Shown: one piece after another, positions 20,473 through 30,607 of the stretch
How the letters are laid out: every line of letters starts with the position of its first letter
Numbering within the stretch: the first letter of the stretch is position 1
Source of the DNA: Cryobacterium sp. PH29-G1
GTDB lineage: Bacteria; Actinomycetota; Actinomycetes; Actinomycetales; Microbacteriaceae
DNA: 64,000 nt
NCBI RefSeq assembly: GCF_030063365.1
Contig: NZ_JASISY010000005.1
Span: 1 to 64,000, forward strand
Direction of reading: 5' to 3'
The notes under the pieces: model-generated
Databases searched by the model: none
Seen by the model: only the letters and a program-made list of their open reading frames with translations
What the model was told of the DNA's origin: nothing
Program-made: the position numbers and the translations under genes

Positions 20473-21261
20473 TTAGTGAGCAAGGATTTTCGAGAGGAAT
20501 TCCTTCGCTCTCGCGCTCTGGGGGTTGGTAAAGAACTCCTCAGGAGTGGTCTCCTCGACGATTTCGCCCTCAGCCATAAAGATGACTCGGTCTGCGGCCT
20601 TGCGAGCGAAACCCATCTCGTGCGTGACAACGATCATGGTCATTCCATCGTTGGCGAGGTCGACCATGACCTCAAGAACCTCGTTAATCATCTCGGGGTC
20701 GAGTGCGCTGGTCGGTTCGTCGAGCAGAATGACCTTCGGGTCCATGGCCAGGGTCCTCGCTATGGCGACACGCTGCTGCTGACCGCCCGACAGCTGCGCC
20801 GGCATCTTCTTGGCCTGGTTGGCCACCCCGACGCGCTCGAGCAGTGCCATCGCCTTTTCTTCAGCGGCGGCCTTCGACATGCCGCGCACCTTAATCGGTC
20901 CGAGGGTCACGTTCTGGAGCACGGTCTTGTGCGCGAACAGGTTGAAAGCCTGAAAGACCATGCCCACGTCGGCGCGCAGGTGAGCGAGCGCCTTACCCTC
21001 GGCGGGCAGCTTCACACCGTCGATGGTGATCACGCCGTCATCGATGGTTTCGAGGCGGTTGATGGCCCGGCACAGAGTCGATTTTCCCGACCCGCTCGGT
21101 CCGATCACTACGACCACCTCGCCGCGGTTGACCACGGCGTTGATGTTCTTGAGAACGTGCAGTTCGCCATAGTGCTTATTGATGTTTTTGACTACTACTA
21201 GCGGCTCACCGCGGCGAACCGTGATGTTCGACGTTGCCGGGGGCGAATCTGTTGGCTCCAT
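20473..21261 (-). CDS. gluA: amino-acid ABC transporter ATP-binding protein
   Basis: 262 aa cytoplasmic ATPase. Walker [10 protein letters not shown] (about 54-62), signature LSGGQQQR (about 157-164), Walker [15 protein letters not shown] and switch His VVTHEMGF are all intact. The order gluA-gluB-gluC-gluD matches the glutamate uptake operon of Corynebacterium. It is the first gene of the operon and the region upstream carries a perfect inverted repeat. Confidence 0.93.
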   Translation of the reverse strand: MEPTDSPPATSNITVRRGEPLVVVKNINKHYGELHVLKNINAVVNRGEVVVVIGPSGSGKSTLCRAINRLETIDDGVITIDGVKLPAEGKALAHLRADVGMVFQAFNLFAHKTVLQNVTLGPIKVRGMSKAAAEEKAMALLERVGVANQAKKMPAQLSGGQQQRVAIARTLAMDPKVILLDEPTSALDPEMINEVLEVMVDLANDGMTMIVVTHEMGFARKAADRVIFMAEGEIVEETTPEEFFTNPQSARAKEFLSKILAH

Positions 21262-21300
21262 AGCCCCAACCTAGGGGAGAAACGCGCGCTAGGCACACTA

Positions 21301-21340
21301 AATGCCCGGACAGTAACGCAGTTGTAATAGTCCGGGCATT
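21301..21340. promoter_or_regulatory. perfect 11-bp inverted repeat between the SpoU methyltransferase gene and gluA
   Basis: AATGCCCGGAC (21301-21311) and GTCCGGGCATT (21330-21340) are exact complements with an 18-nt loop. It lies 40-80 bp upstream of the gluA start and 24 bp after the stop of the preceding gene. It could be a terminator for that gene, an attenuator or an operator for the glu operon. No U-run follows. Confidence 0.55.
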
Positions 21341-21363
21341 GCGTGATTGTGCTGTATTGCAGG

Positions 21364-22164
21364 TCAGGCGCGCTGAGCGAACGCACTTTCATACAGGCAG
21401 ACGGATGCCGCGGTCGCCAAGTTCATCGACTCGGCTTCGCCGTAGATCGGCACACTGATGCTGCGGTCGACCCGGGCGAGGTCTTCGTCGGTCAGGCCGC
21501 GGGCTTCGTTGCCGAATAGCCACACCGTCGGAGCAGCGAGCAAGCCCTCGTTGCGGGCGCTGAGCAGGTCTGAGCCCTTGATGTCGGCCGCGAACAGTTG
21601 CAGGCCGGCGGAGCGAGCGCGGTCGAGCACGTCCGAGAGATCGGCCGCGATGGCGACGGGCAGGTGAAAGATGGAGCCGGTCGAAGAACGAATGACCTTG
21701 GGGTTGTACAGGTCAACGCTGCGCCCGGTGAGGATGACGGCATCCGCACCGGCTGCATCCGCTGCCCGAATGATCGTGCCGGCGTTGCCCGGGTCGCGCA
21801 CCTCTTCGAGGATGGCTACGAGCTTGGGCTCGGCGTTGAAGATTTTCTTGACCGAAGTGGGGAATTGGTGGCAGACGGCCACGAAGCCTTGCGGGGTGAC
21901 CGTGTCGGCCATCGCCTCGAGCACCTCTTCGGAGACGAATTCAACCTCGACCTGGGCCTCAATCGCCTTCTGGGCCAGATCGGTGTAGCGGTCCAGCGCG
22001 GTGGGAGTGGCAAACAGCTCCACGACCAGCTCGGGACGAAAGGTGAGGGCTTCGGCAACGGCCTGCGGGCCTTCGAGCAGAAACAGACCGGACTCGAGAC
22101 GCGCGTCGCGCTTGGCAAGTTTGGCGACGGAACGGACGCGCGGTGAACGTGGATTATCAAGCAT
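21364..22164 (-). CDS. RNA 2'-O-ribose methyltransferase (SpoU/TrmH family)
   Basis: 266 aa SPOUT enzyme that methylates a ribose 2'-OH in rRNA or tRNA using SAM. An N-terminal substrate-binding domain (about 10-100) precedes the catalytic knot. The three SpoU motifs are present: EEVRDPGNAGTIIRAADA (about 120-137), NPKVIRSSTGSIFHLPV (about 154-170) and the C-terminal LFGNEARGL ... ESMNLATAASV. The precise target nucleotide cannot be told. It lies downstream of the rplT terminator on the same strand, a frequent neighbour of infC-rpmI-rplT in actinobacteria. Confidence 0.9.
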   Translation of the reverse strand: MLDNPRSPRVRSVAKLAKRDARLESGLFLLEGPQAVAEALTFRPELVVELFATPTALDRYTDLAQKAIEAQVEVEFVSEEVLEAMADTVTPQGFVAVCHQFPTSVKKIFNAEPKLVAILEEVRDPGNAGTIIRAADAAGADAVILTGRSVDLYNPKVIRSSTGSIFHLPVAIAADLSDVLDRARSAGLQLFAADIKGSDLLSARNEGLLAAPTVWLFGNEARGLTDEDLARVDRSISVPIYGEAESMNLATAASVCLYESAFAQRA

Positions 22165-22199
22165 GTATCCAGTTTAGGCGAACGATGTCGGATGCAGAA

Positions 22200-22230
22200 A
22201 AGGAGCGGGTGACCAGGTCACCCGCTCCTT
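22200..22230 (-). terminator. intrinsic terminator of the infC-rpmI-rplT operon
   Basis: AAGGAGCGGGTGACC (22200-22214) and GGTCACCCGCTCCTT (22216-22230) are perfect 15-bp arms. In the minus-strand direction the stem is followed by TTTCTG, continuing the T's of the arm (CTCCTTTTCTG). It lies 80 nt past the rplT stop and before the methyltransferase gene. Confidence 0.85.
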
Positions 22231-22310
22231 GCTGTCTAACGTGAAACTACCGAATGTTCGCCGCGTTCACGCCCAGGAGGCAGACGGCGGCGAAGATTCG
22301 GGATAGCGCA

Positions 22311-22703
22311 TTACGCCGTGACGGCGACCTTCGGTGCCGAGGTGTCGGCGGGAAGGGCTGCCTTGGCGCTCTCGACGAGGGCAGCGAACGTTGCTGCCTC
22401 GTTGACCGCGAGGTCGGCGAGGATACGACGGTCAACCTCGATGCCGGCCAGGCCGAGGCCCTGGATCAGACGGTTGTACGTCAGGCCGTTGGCGCGCGAC
22501 GCAGCGTTGATCCGCTGGATCCACAGGCGACGGAAGTCACCCTTGCGTGCACGACGGTCACGGTAGCTATAGGTGAAGGAGTGAGTGAGCTGCTCCTTGG
22601 CCTTGGTGACCAGGCGTGAACGCTGACCGCGGTAGCCCTTGGCGCGTTCGAGAATAACGCGGCGACTCTTGTGGGCGTTGACGGCCCTCTTTACTCTTGC
22701 CAT
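22311..22703 (-). CDS. rplT: 50S ribosomal protein L20
   Basis: 130 aa, basic N-terminal two-thirds: [20 protein letters not shown] and [17 protein letters not shown] are highly conserved L20 sequences. It binds 23S rRNA early in 50S assembly. The C-terminus has a short Ala-rich extension ([13 protein letters not shown]). It is the last gene of infC-rpmI-rplT, 50 nt after rpmI. Confidence 0.98.
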   Translation of the reverse strand: MARVKRAVNAHKSRRVILERAKGYRGQRSRLVTKAKEQLTHSFTYSYRDRRARKGDFRRLWIQRINAASRANGLTYNRLIQGLGLAGIEVDRRILADLAVNEAATFAALVESAKAALPADTSAPKVAVTA

Positions 22704-22753
22704 TTTTTACAAATCCTTATTCGTTGACGAGGCCTGGAATACAGACCTAAAAG

Positions 22754-22940
22754 TTACAGACCGAGAAGCTTCTTGATGGTCTTCTGATCCGACTTAGCGA
22801 GCACCTGGTCCTGGTTCAAACGGGACTTGCGCTGCGTGCTCTTGACCTCGAGATTGTGACGAAGTCCGGCCTGCTGCTTCATGATCTTTCCGCTTCCGGT
22901 GACCTTGAAACGCTTCTTGGTTCCGGAGTGGGTCTTCATC

Positions 22941-22948
<8 letters not shown>
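22754..22948 (-). CDS. rpmI: 50S ribosomal protein L35
   Basis: 64 aa from the ATG at 22948; it begins [20 protein letters not shown], the canonical L35 start, and ends with the usual KKLLGL. The infC stop lies inside its first codons (ATGCCTAA), so the two genes overlap by 8 nt and are probably coupled. Confidence 0.98.
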
Positions 22949-23567
<619 letters not shown>

Positions 23568-23856
23568 GCGTCTCTCCTCTTGGTTAACTTCGTGATCACA
23601 ACCAGCCAGCGGATGCCGACCGGGGACGAAGAGAGGAAAATCACGCGTTTTCCACGCCAACTTGTTCATTGGCCTGTCTTACACGGCACCCTGTCTACCC
23701 TCACCCTGCCACCTTCCCGAAGGAGGTGAAAACGCGACGGCGGAGTGCAATCTACCCGGTAACCTTGATGAAGCGGTATGCGCGGGTGGGAGATTCTCCA
23801 CTTTCGTACCGAGACTATTGTCCCGGAACCGATGATCAGCCTAGCAGAGGAATGCA

Positions 23857-24222
23857 GTGAGCCAAAGTTTTGAGAACGATACGAGTTTTGAGCAGGATGC
23901 GGCACAAGCTACACGCGATATCGCCGATGTAGCCGCCGTGGAGATTATCACCACAGCGGCGGTGCATCTGATGAGCGCGGCCGCGGTGAAGTGCGGACTC
24001 GCTGAAGACCCCGACGCCCAGATCGACCTCGACGAGGCTCGCAAGTTGATCAACGCCCTCGCCGGCCTGGTGGTTGCCGCCTCCCCCGACATCGCCGACA
24101 TGCACGCCCGCAGCCTGCGCGACGGCCTGCGTTCCCTGCAGCTCGCCTTCCGCGAGGCGTCCTTCGTGCCGGACGCGATCGGCGAGGGCCCCGGCGAAAA
24201 GCTCACCGGCCCGGTCAACTGA
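23857..24222 (+). CDS. DUF1844 domain protein
   Basis: 121 aa from a GTG with AGAGGA upstream. VAAVEIITTAAVHLMSAAAVKCGLAE (about 28-53) and DLDEARKLINALAGLVVAASPDI are the characteristic helices of the DUF1844 family, whose function is unknown. It is cytoplasmic, acidic and helical. It is divergent from infC and is commonly found beside it in actinobacteria. It is convergent with nei, with 21 bp between the stops. Confidence 0.85.
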   Translation: MSQSFENDTSFEQDAAQATRDIADVAAVEIITTAAVHLMSAAAVKCGLAEDPDAQIDLDEARKLINALAGLVVAASPDIADMHARSLRDGLRSLQLAFREASFVPDAIGEGPGEKLTGPVN

Positions 24223-24243
24223 CTGGCGCTTGTCACACCGGGT

Positions 24244-25032
24244 TTAGATCTGGCAGCTGGGGCACCAGAAGGTGTTGCGCTGTTCGACATCACTGCGGCC
24301 CAGGGTGCCGCGCTGGATGCGGGCGCCGCAACGTCGGCACGCCTGACCGCCTCGCCCGTAAACCCACGTTTGGGCTCCGCGCCGCACGTTACCGGTGGTC
24401 GTGCGTTCGTCGCGGTCTCTGTTGGCCAGGATCAGGCGCCGGGCCAGGGCGACGAGCCCGGCAACATCGCTCACCTCGGCCATAGGCCGGGTCGGCAGCA
24501 GTCCGCGCAGAAAGCACAGTTCGTTCACGTAGACATTGCCGAGTCCGGCCAGGTTGCGCTGGTCGGCGAGGGCGAGAATAACCGGCTGATCGGGGCCGGC
24601 AGTGAGGTTCGCGGCGGCCTCGACGCTTACGGCCGCGGTCCAATCGGTGTCGAGCAAGTCGGGTCCGAGGTAGCCGACCACCTCGGCTTCTGCCCGGGTC
24701 GGCACGAGCTCGAGCACGCCGAGTTCAAACCCGACCGCGACCCACTCGGCCGTCTGCAGCACGATGCGCGCCTGAAAGGCGGGCCGCTGCCACCGCGTTC
24801 CCGGTCGATACAGGTGCCAGGCACCCTCCATTTTGAGATGCGAGTGGATGCTCGTACTTCCGACCCGATGCAGCAAGTGCTTGCCGCGACTCACGACCTC
24901 GTGCACGGTCTGCCCGGTCAGGTCAACGGTTGCGAAAGCGGGTACCCGAATGTCGCAGCCGGTGAGGATGCTGCCGCGCAGGGCCTGGTCGAGGCTGCGA
25001 GCCGTGCGGTAGACGGTATCTCCCTCAGGCAC
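24244..25032 (-). CDS. nei: Fpg/Nei family DNA glycosylase/AP lyase (Nei2-type)
   Basis: 262 aa. Pro2-Glu3 (MPEGDTVYRTA) are the catalytic residues of the Fpg/Nei family, and GDTV is typical of the Nei/Nei2 branch. The H2TH domain lies around 145-215 with LADQRNLAGLGNVYVNEL. A C-terminal zinc finger has CRRCGARI and CPSC. It acts on oxidised bases in DNA. The GTG start overlaps the lhr stop by 8 nt, the same Lhr-Nei2 pairing seen in mycobacteria. Confidence 0.93.
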   Translation of the reverse strand: MPEGDTVYRTARSLDQALRGSILTGCDIRVPAFATVDLTGQTVHEVVSRGKHLLHRVGSTSIHSHLKMEGAWHLYRPGTRWQRPAFQARIVLQTAEWVAVGFELGVLELVPTRAEAEVVGYLGPDLLDTDWTAAVSVEAAANLTAGPDQPVILALADQRNLAGLGNVYVNELCFLRGLLPTRPMAEVSDVAGLVALARRLILANRDRDERTTTGNVRRGAQTWVYGRGGQACRRCGARIQRGTLGRSDVEQRNTFWCPSCQI

Positions 25033-28000
25033 GCAGCCTCAGCCCCTTCGGTGTCTCGGTGAACCCGGCGGCGGCGAGGGCCCGGCCGAGCCCGGTGCCA
25101 ATCACAAAGAGCCCGTTCGCCGTTTCGACCGCGATCTTCTGCACTCGGCCGGAGGTGACCAGGTCGGCCAGGCTCGCCGTGGCGGCCGCAAGAAGGGCGT
25201 CATCGGACTCGAAAGCCACGACGGTCTTACCACCACGCTCGACGTAGAGCACGAGGGCGCCGTCGACGAGTACGACGAGCGCGCCCGCCTTACGGCCGGG
25301 GCGATGGGTGGTCTTGCCGGGCAGCGCTGGCCACGGCAGAGCAGCGCCGTAGGCGTTGGCCGGGTCGGTTGCCGCGAGGGTGACCGCGGCGCTGGGTGCG
25401 GACCCGCGCTCAACGCCGGGCGTGGCAGATGCCCCGACCGCGAAGGTGCGCAGCCGGTCGATCGTTCCGCCCGTCGCAAACTGTGCCGCACCGAGGCCCT
25501 CGATGAAGTAGCCGCGTCGACAGCGTGCCATTTCTTCGAATCCGGTGAGGGTGCGGTAAACGAGGGAGAATCCGCCGAGCACACCCTCCGCCATCACAGC
25601 CCCGCGGGTCACCACACCGTAGCGTTCGAGCAGGGTCTCCCCCAGTGCGTGCGCGCGACGGGTCGGTGAGTCGTCGGCCACGGGCAGGATCGACCAGCGA
25701 CCCGACACCGTGGGCGGACCGCTGCGACTGGGCAGGCTCGGCCGCGGCATAGATCGTCCGCGATGCACTCGGGCGCGCGGCACGGCCCGGTTCTGCCGGT
25801 GGGCGGTGTGTCCGCCGGACAACAGCGATCGCACCGGGGCGAAGGTGTCGTTATTGATCAGCCCGGCCCAGACCAGATCCCACAGCGCGTGCACGAGTTC
25901 GCGATCGTCCTGGCTGCCGACGGCATCGGCGAGCTGCCGGAAGAAGTAGGCACCGCCGCTGCCCAGGGTCGCCAGGATCTCCTGTTGGAGGGGCGTCGTT
26001 TCAACATCGATCGGCAGCGGCAGGGTGAGCTGGGCGGTTTCGGCGAGGTGCAGGCTGACCCAGCCGTCGTTGCCGGCGAGGGTTCCCGCACCCGCCCAGA
26101 GCACCTCCCCCGCATTGGTGAGCTCGTCGAGCATGCCCGGCCGGTAGTCGCTGATCCGGGCCGGCAGGATGAGCGTCTCCCAGGCGGAGGCCGGAATGCG
26201 CGCGCCCTCGAGCTGCTCCACAACGGATGCGACACCGTCGATTCCGCGCAGTTTGCCGCCCACGTGTTGCCACACCGGCAGAAACCGGCCAATGGCGCGC
26301 TGGTCGACCGGCTCGACCTCGTGTCGCAGTGCCGCGAGGGAACGACGCCGGAGGCGCCGCAGCACCTCGGCGTCGCACCATTCCAGGCCGGTGCCGTTCG
26401 GGCGGAATTCGCCGGCCACGATGCGTCGGGCGTCGGCGAGGCGGCCCAGGGCGATCTGCACGACGGCCGCACCGAGTCCGAACCGGTCGGCGACGGCCTG
26501 CGTGCTGAAGGGTCCGTGCGAGCGGGCATAACGACTCACCAGATCGCCGAGCGGGTCCGTCACGGATTCCGTGAACGCGGCGGACACGCCGAGCGGCAGG
26601 GGCACTCCCAGGGCATCGCGCAGCCGACTCGCGTCTTCAACCGCTGCCCATCGGTCCTCGCCTCCAATGTTGACGCGGATGGCGCGGCGGGCGGCGACAA
26701 GATCAAACAGGACGGGCTCGGCGTCGAGAACGGCTGCCGCTGCGGGCGGGGGCTGCGAGTCGGGTGCCGGAGCGAGCATCCGCTCGGCAACCTCGATGGT
26801 GCTGAGCGGGCCGAGGTTGCGCAGCAGGTCGGCCACCCCTTCCGTACCCTTGGCCAGGTAGTCGGGGGCGATCCGTTGCAACTCGTGGTCGGTCTGGTCG
26901 ATGACCGTCGGGTCGAGCAGCTCCCGCAGTTCAACCCGACCGAGAAGTTCGGCGAGCAGGCTCGAGTCGATCGCGAGGGCGGTGGCACGGCGCTCGGCCA
27001 GCGGGGTGTCACCCTCGTACATGAACGCAGCCACGTAGCCGAACAGGAGCGTGCTCGCGAACGGGCTGGCGGTCTCGGTCGTGATCTCGACCAGGCGCAC
27101 CTCACGGGAGGCGATCTGGCGAGAGAGCACCCCAAGAGCGGGCAGGTCATAGACGTCCTGCAGGCATTCCCGCAGTGTCTCGAGAATGATCGGAAAGGTA
27201 GGAAAGGTGCGGGCGACGTCGAGCAGCTGTGCGGCCTTTTGCCGTTGCTGCCAGAGCGGCGAACGGGCGCCGGGCTTATACCGCGGTAACAGCAGTGCCC
27301 GCGCGGCACACTCGCGAAAGCGGGAAGCGAACAGGGCCGAGCCGCCGACCTCATCGGTCACGAGCTGCTCGAGCTCATCGGGGTCGAACACGAACAATTC
27401 GCTGCCGGGCGGTTCGGTTTCGGTGTCGGGAATGCGCACGACGATGCCGTCATCACTAGCCACGCAGGAGCCGTCGATTCCGAATCGTTCCCGCACGCGG
27501 GCGCCGACCGCGAGCGCCCACGGTGCGTGTACCGGGGTGCCGAACGGGGAGTGCAACACGACCCGCCAGTCCCCCAGCTCATCGCGGAACCGTTCAACCA
27601 TGAGGGTACGGTCGGATGGCAGCTGGCCAGTGGCGGCGCGCTGCTCGGCGAGGAATGCCAGCAGGTTGTTGACGGCCCGCTCGTCGAGTCCACCGACGCC
27701 GCAGCGCGTGCGGGCCTGGTCGGCCGGCAAGCTGCCGATCTCCCGCACGAAAGCACCGATGGCCTGCCCCAGTTCGGCCGGGCGGCCGAGGCCGTCACCC
27801 TTCCAAAAGGGGAGCCTCCCCGGCTGCCCGAAGGCGGGTGCGACCAGCACCCGGTCGTGGGTGATTTCCTGGATGCGCCAGCTCGTGGTGCCCAGTGCGA
27901 AGACGTCGCCCACGCGCGACTCGTAGACCATCTCTTCGTCGAGCTCACCGACCCGTTTACCGGTGACCTGTTCACCGCCGACCATAAAGACGCCGAACAA

Positions 28001-29692
28001 TCCGCGGTCGGGAATGGTGCCGCCGCTGGTCACGGCCAGACGTTGCGCGCCGGGGCGACCGGTGAGGGTGCCGGCGTCGCGATCCCAGACGATACGCGGG
28101 CGCAACTCGGCGAACTGGTCGGACGGGTACCGCCCGGCAAGCAGGTCGAGCGTAGCCTCGTAGGCCGAGCGGGGCAGAGTGGCAAACGGGGCGCTGCGGC
28201 GCACGGTTTCAAACCAGGTTTCCACGTCAATGGGCTCGAGGGCACAGGCGGCGACGGTCTGTTGGGCCAAGATGTCGAGCGGGTTGGTGGGCACGCGCAA
28301 CGACTCGATGGCACCGGCCACCATGCGCTCGGCGGCTACCGCGGCATGGATGAGATCGGCACGATGCTTGGGGTAGATGACTCCGCGGCTCACCTCACCC
28401 ACCTGGTGCCCGGCCCGGCCGAGCCGCTGCAGCCCGCTCGAGACGGATGGCGGCGACTCCACCTGCACCACTAAATCGACGGCGCCCATATCGATGCCGA
28501 GTTCGAGGCTCGACGTGGCCACGACACAGCGCAGCCGCCCCGACTTCAGGTCATCTTCAATGAGCGCACGCTGCTCTTTGCTGACCGAACCGTGATGCGC
28601 CCGCGCGAGCAGGGGTTCGACGCCGTCGGTCTGCCCGCTGGCCCCGATGAGCTGCGCCGGCTGCGGCACCGTTGCGAGGGAACCGGGCCTGCCGAGCGCA
28701 CCCGTACTCTCCGACACGCCTGGAGCGCCGGCTGAGTGGGTGTCCCACGCCATACGCTCGGCATAGATCTCGTTCAACCGGGCGGTGAGCCGTTCGGTGA
28801 GCCGCCGGGAATTGGCGAACACAATGCTCGAGGAGTGCGCGAGCACCTCGTCGACGATGGCCTCCTCAACGTGGGGCCAGATCGATCCGGTCTGCGGCGC
28901 CGCAGCGGACGTGGCGCCCTCGTGTGGCGGTACCGGCCCGAGATCGCTCATATCGTCGACCGGAACGACCACTCGCAGGTCGAATCGTTTCAGCGCCGGC
29001 GGCGCCACGATCTGCACGGGGGCTGCTCCGCCAAGGAACCGAGCCACCTCACCCTGCGGGCGCACGGTGGCGGAGAGCCCAATCCGCTGGGCGGGTCGAC
29101 TGAGCAGGGCGTCGAGTCGTTCGAGGGACACGGCCAGATGCGCGCCGCGCTTGCTCGCCGCGACAGCGTGCACCTCATCGATGATGACCGTCTGCACGGT
29201 GCGCAACGATTCGCGCGCCGCCGAGGTCAGCATGAGGAACAGTGACTCCGGGGTGGTGATGAGAATGTCGGGGGGCGAGGTGACCAGCTTGCGCCGGTCG
29301 GCGGCCGGGGTATCGCCGGAACGCACCCCCACCGTGACCCGCGGCGCCTCAAGCCCGAGCCGCTCTGCGGCACGACCGATCCCCACGAGGGGAGCGGTGA
29401 GGTTGCGTTCTACGTCGACGCCGAGTGCTTTGAGCGGCGAGATATAGAGCACGCGCGTGGACGGACCTGCCGAGGCTGCCGTTCCGCTGGCGGACCCATC
29501 GGCAGCCAGCTGATCGATGGCCCACAGGAACGCCGCGAGGGTCTTGCCCGATCCGGTGGGAGCTACGACGAGGGCGTGCGAGCCCAGCGAGATGGCGTTC
29601 CAGGCGCCGAGCTGCGCTGCTGTGGGAGCGGCGAACGCCTCGGTGAACCAGGCGCGCGTGGCCGGGGAGAATCGATCGAGAACGTCGGTCAT
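25025..29692 (-). CDS. lhr: ATP-dependent helicase Lhr (long form)
   Basis: 1555 aa superfamily 2 helicase, close to the full length of bacterial Lhr (about 1500). Walker A is APTGSGKTLAAF near residue 44, Walker B is DEVHAVAASKRGAHL, and the second RecA domain has VVATSSLELGIDMGAVDLVVQ. A winged-helix/beta-barrel core and a long C-terminal domain (from about 900) follow, with a basic Pro/Arg-rich linker around 1270. Lhr translocates 3'-5' on single-stranded DNA and unwinds RNA:DNA hybrids. It is coupled to nei downstream. Confidence 0.96.
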   Translation of the reverse strand: MTDVLDRFSPATRAWFTEAFAAPTAAQLGAWNAISLGSHALVVAPTGSGKTLAAFLWAIDQLAADGSASGTAASAGPSTRVLYISPLKALGVDVERNLTAPLVGIGRAAERLGLEAPRVTVGVRSGDTPAADRRKLVTSPPDILITTPESLFLMLTSAARESLRTVQTVIIDEVHAVAASKRGAHLAVSLERLDALLSRPAQRIGLSATVRPQGEVARFLGGAAPVQIVAPPALKRFDLRVVVPVDDMSDLGPVPPHEGATSAAAPQTGSIWPHVEEAIVDEVLAHSSSIVFANSRRLTERLTARLNEIYAERMAWDTHSAGAPGVSESTGALGRPGSLATVPQPAQLIGASGQTDGVEPLLARAHHGSVSKEQRALIEDDLKSGRLRCVVATSSLELGIDMGAVDLVVQVESPPSVSSGLQRLGRAGHQVGEVSRGVIYPKHRADLIHAAVAAERMVAGAIESLRVPTNPLDILAQQTVAACALEPIDVETWFETVRRSAPFATLPRSAYEATLDLLAGRYPSDQFAELRPRIVWDRDAGTLTGRPGAQRLAVTSGGTIPDRGLFGVFMVGGEQVTGKRVGELDEEMVYESRVGDVFALGTTSWRIQEITHDRVLVAPAFGQPGRLPFWKGDGLGRPAELGQAIGAFVREIGSLPADQARTRCGVGGLDERAVNNLLAFLAEQRAATGQLPSDRTLMVERFRDELGDWRVVLHSPFGTPVHAPWALAVGARVRERFGIDGSCVASDDGIVVRIPDTETEPPGSELFVFDPDELEQLVTDEVGGSALFASRFRECAARALLLPRYKPGARSPLWQQRQKAAQLLDVARTFPTFPIILETLRECLQDVYDLPALGVLSRQIASREVRLVEITTETASPFASTLLFGYVAAFMYEGDTPLAERRATALAIDSSLLAELLGRVELRELLDPTVIDQTDHELQRIAPDYLAKGTEGVADLLRNLGPLSTIEVAERMLAPAPDSQPPPAAAAVLDAEPVLFDLVAARRAIRVNIGGEDRWAAVEDASRLRDALGVPLPLGVSAAFTESVTDPLGDLVSRYARSHGPFSTQAVADRFGLGAAVVQIALGRLADARRIVAGEFRPNGTGLEWCDAEVLRRLRRRSLAALRHEVEPVDQRAIGRFLPVWQHVGGKLRGIDGVASVVEQLEGARIPASAWETLILPARISDYRPGMLDELTNAGEVLWAGAGTLAGNDGWVSLHLAETAQLTLPLPIDVETTPLQQEILATLGSGGAYFFRQLADAVGSQDDRELVHALWDLVWAGLINNDTFAPVRSLLSGGHTAHRQNRAVPRARVHRGRSMPRPSLPSRSGPPTVSGRWSILPVADDSPTRRAHALGETLLERYGVVTRGAVMAEGVLGGFSLVYRTLTGFEEMARCRRGYFIEGLGAAQFATGGTIDRLRTFAVGASATPGVERGSAPSAAVTLAATDPANAYGAALPWPALPGKTTHRPGRKAGALVVLVDGALVLYVERGGKTVVAFESDDALLAAATASLADLVTSGRVQKIAVETANGLFVIGTGLGRALAAAGFTETPKGLRLRA

Positions 29693-29749
29693 ACCGACAT
29701 TCTGGCCTGAACCCCCGACAACGGCCTTGATCAGCCGGAAAACCAGAGG

Positions 29750-30607
29750 CTAGGTCGAGGCGACGAGCTTGACCCGCAGCGAATCAACACCCGTCGTAAT
29801 GGCCTCGTTCTCGGACCATCGGGTGCCGAGCCGGCTCAGAATAGCGTCGAGGTCGGGCTGGGTGAGGCCATCGACCAATTCCAGTTGAACGACCAGTTCG
29901 GGTCCGTCGAGTCGGGCTTGGGGGTCACCGGCCAAGAGCTGAACAGACAGCACCGAAAGTTCCGTCGCAATCGACGCGGTGAAGGCGTCGGCGACATGAT
30001 GACTGGCATAGCTGGGCGTCCACGGCAACGATTGCGCAATCGCCCACAGTGCCGGCCTCCGAATAACGAATTCTCCGGCCGAGGTCGGATCAAGCACGAC
30101 GAGGTCGGTGTTTTCCTGCGCGGCGGCCAGGGCGACGCGCACGGCATCCGCTGGAACGGGCCGCGCCAGCGGGTTCCACGCCGTCATCGCCGCGGTCGAG
30201 GAGAAGGCGGGCAGCACGGTTCGACCGTCGGGGCCGGCTACGGTGATGATCGACAGTTCCTGGGTTTTGTCAATCGTTTGGCCGCGCGCGTTCAGGGCGG
30301 CCTCACCGAGTTTGGTCACCAGGGGGATAAGCAGGCGGGAATCACGAATGGCGTCGATGACGCTCTCTTCGCCGGCCTCCCTGGCCTGAAAACGAGCGAG
30401 CGCCTCCGCGAGTGCGGGGGGAGCAGTTCCATCGTCGCCGGCCTCGAGATTGGCCTCAAATTCGCGTCCGGCCCACGGTTGCCCGGCCGAGTCGGCGGTA
30501 TTGTCCAGAGCGCTGGCAGTCGGCTCGTGCGCGTTTCCGGGCTCAGCTGAGGCACCCGGCCGGCCAGTAGGATCGCCCGTGGAACCGAGGTTTCGCGCCT
30601 TCGCCAT
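29750..30607 (-). CDS. SseB family protein
   Basis: 285 aa. Residues 1-70 are low-complexity (Ala/Gly/Asp). The SseB domain starts near ALARFQAREAGEESVIDAIRDSRLLIPLV and includes LVVLDPTSAGEFVIRRPALWAIAQSLPW. A C-terminal extension of about 80 residues follows. The SseB domain is named from an enterobacterial protein of uncertain function; here it is probably cytoplasmic. It starts at the hisA stop (no gap), so it is likely cotranscribed with the his genes. Confidence 0.85.
   Translation of the reverse strand: MAKARNLGSTGDPTGRPGASAEPGNAHEPTASALDNTADSAGQPWAGREFEANLEAGDDGTAPPALAEALARFQAREAGEESVIDAIRDSRLLIPLVTKLGEAALNARGQTIDKTQELSIITVAGPDGRTVLPAFSSTAAMTAWNPLARPVPADAVRVALAAAQENTDLVVLDPTSAGEFVIRRPALWAIAQSLPWTPSYASHHVADAFTASIATELSVLSVQLLAGDPQARLDGPELVVQLELVDGLTQPDLDAILSRLGTRWSENEAITTGVDSLRVKLVAST

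Noticed and set aside
23568-23856. Structured ribosomal-protein leader before infC
   Set aside because: The leader is long but I found no convincing conserved stem or known leader motif by eye.
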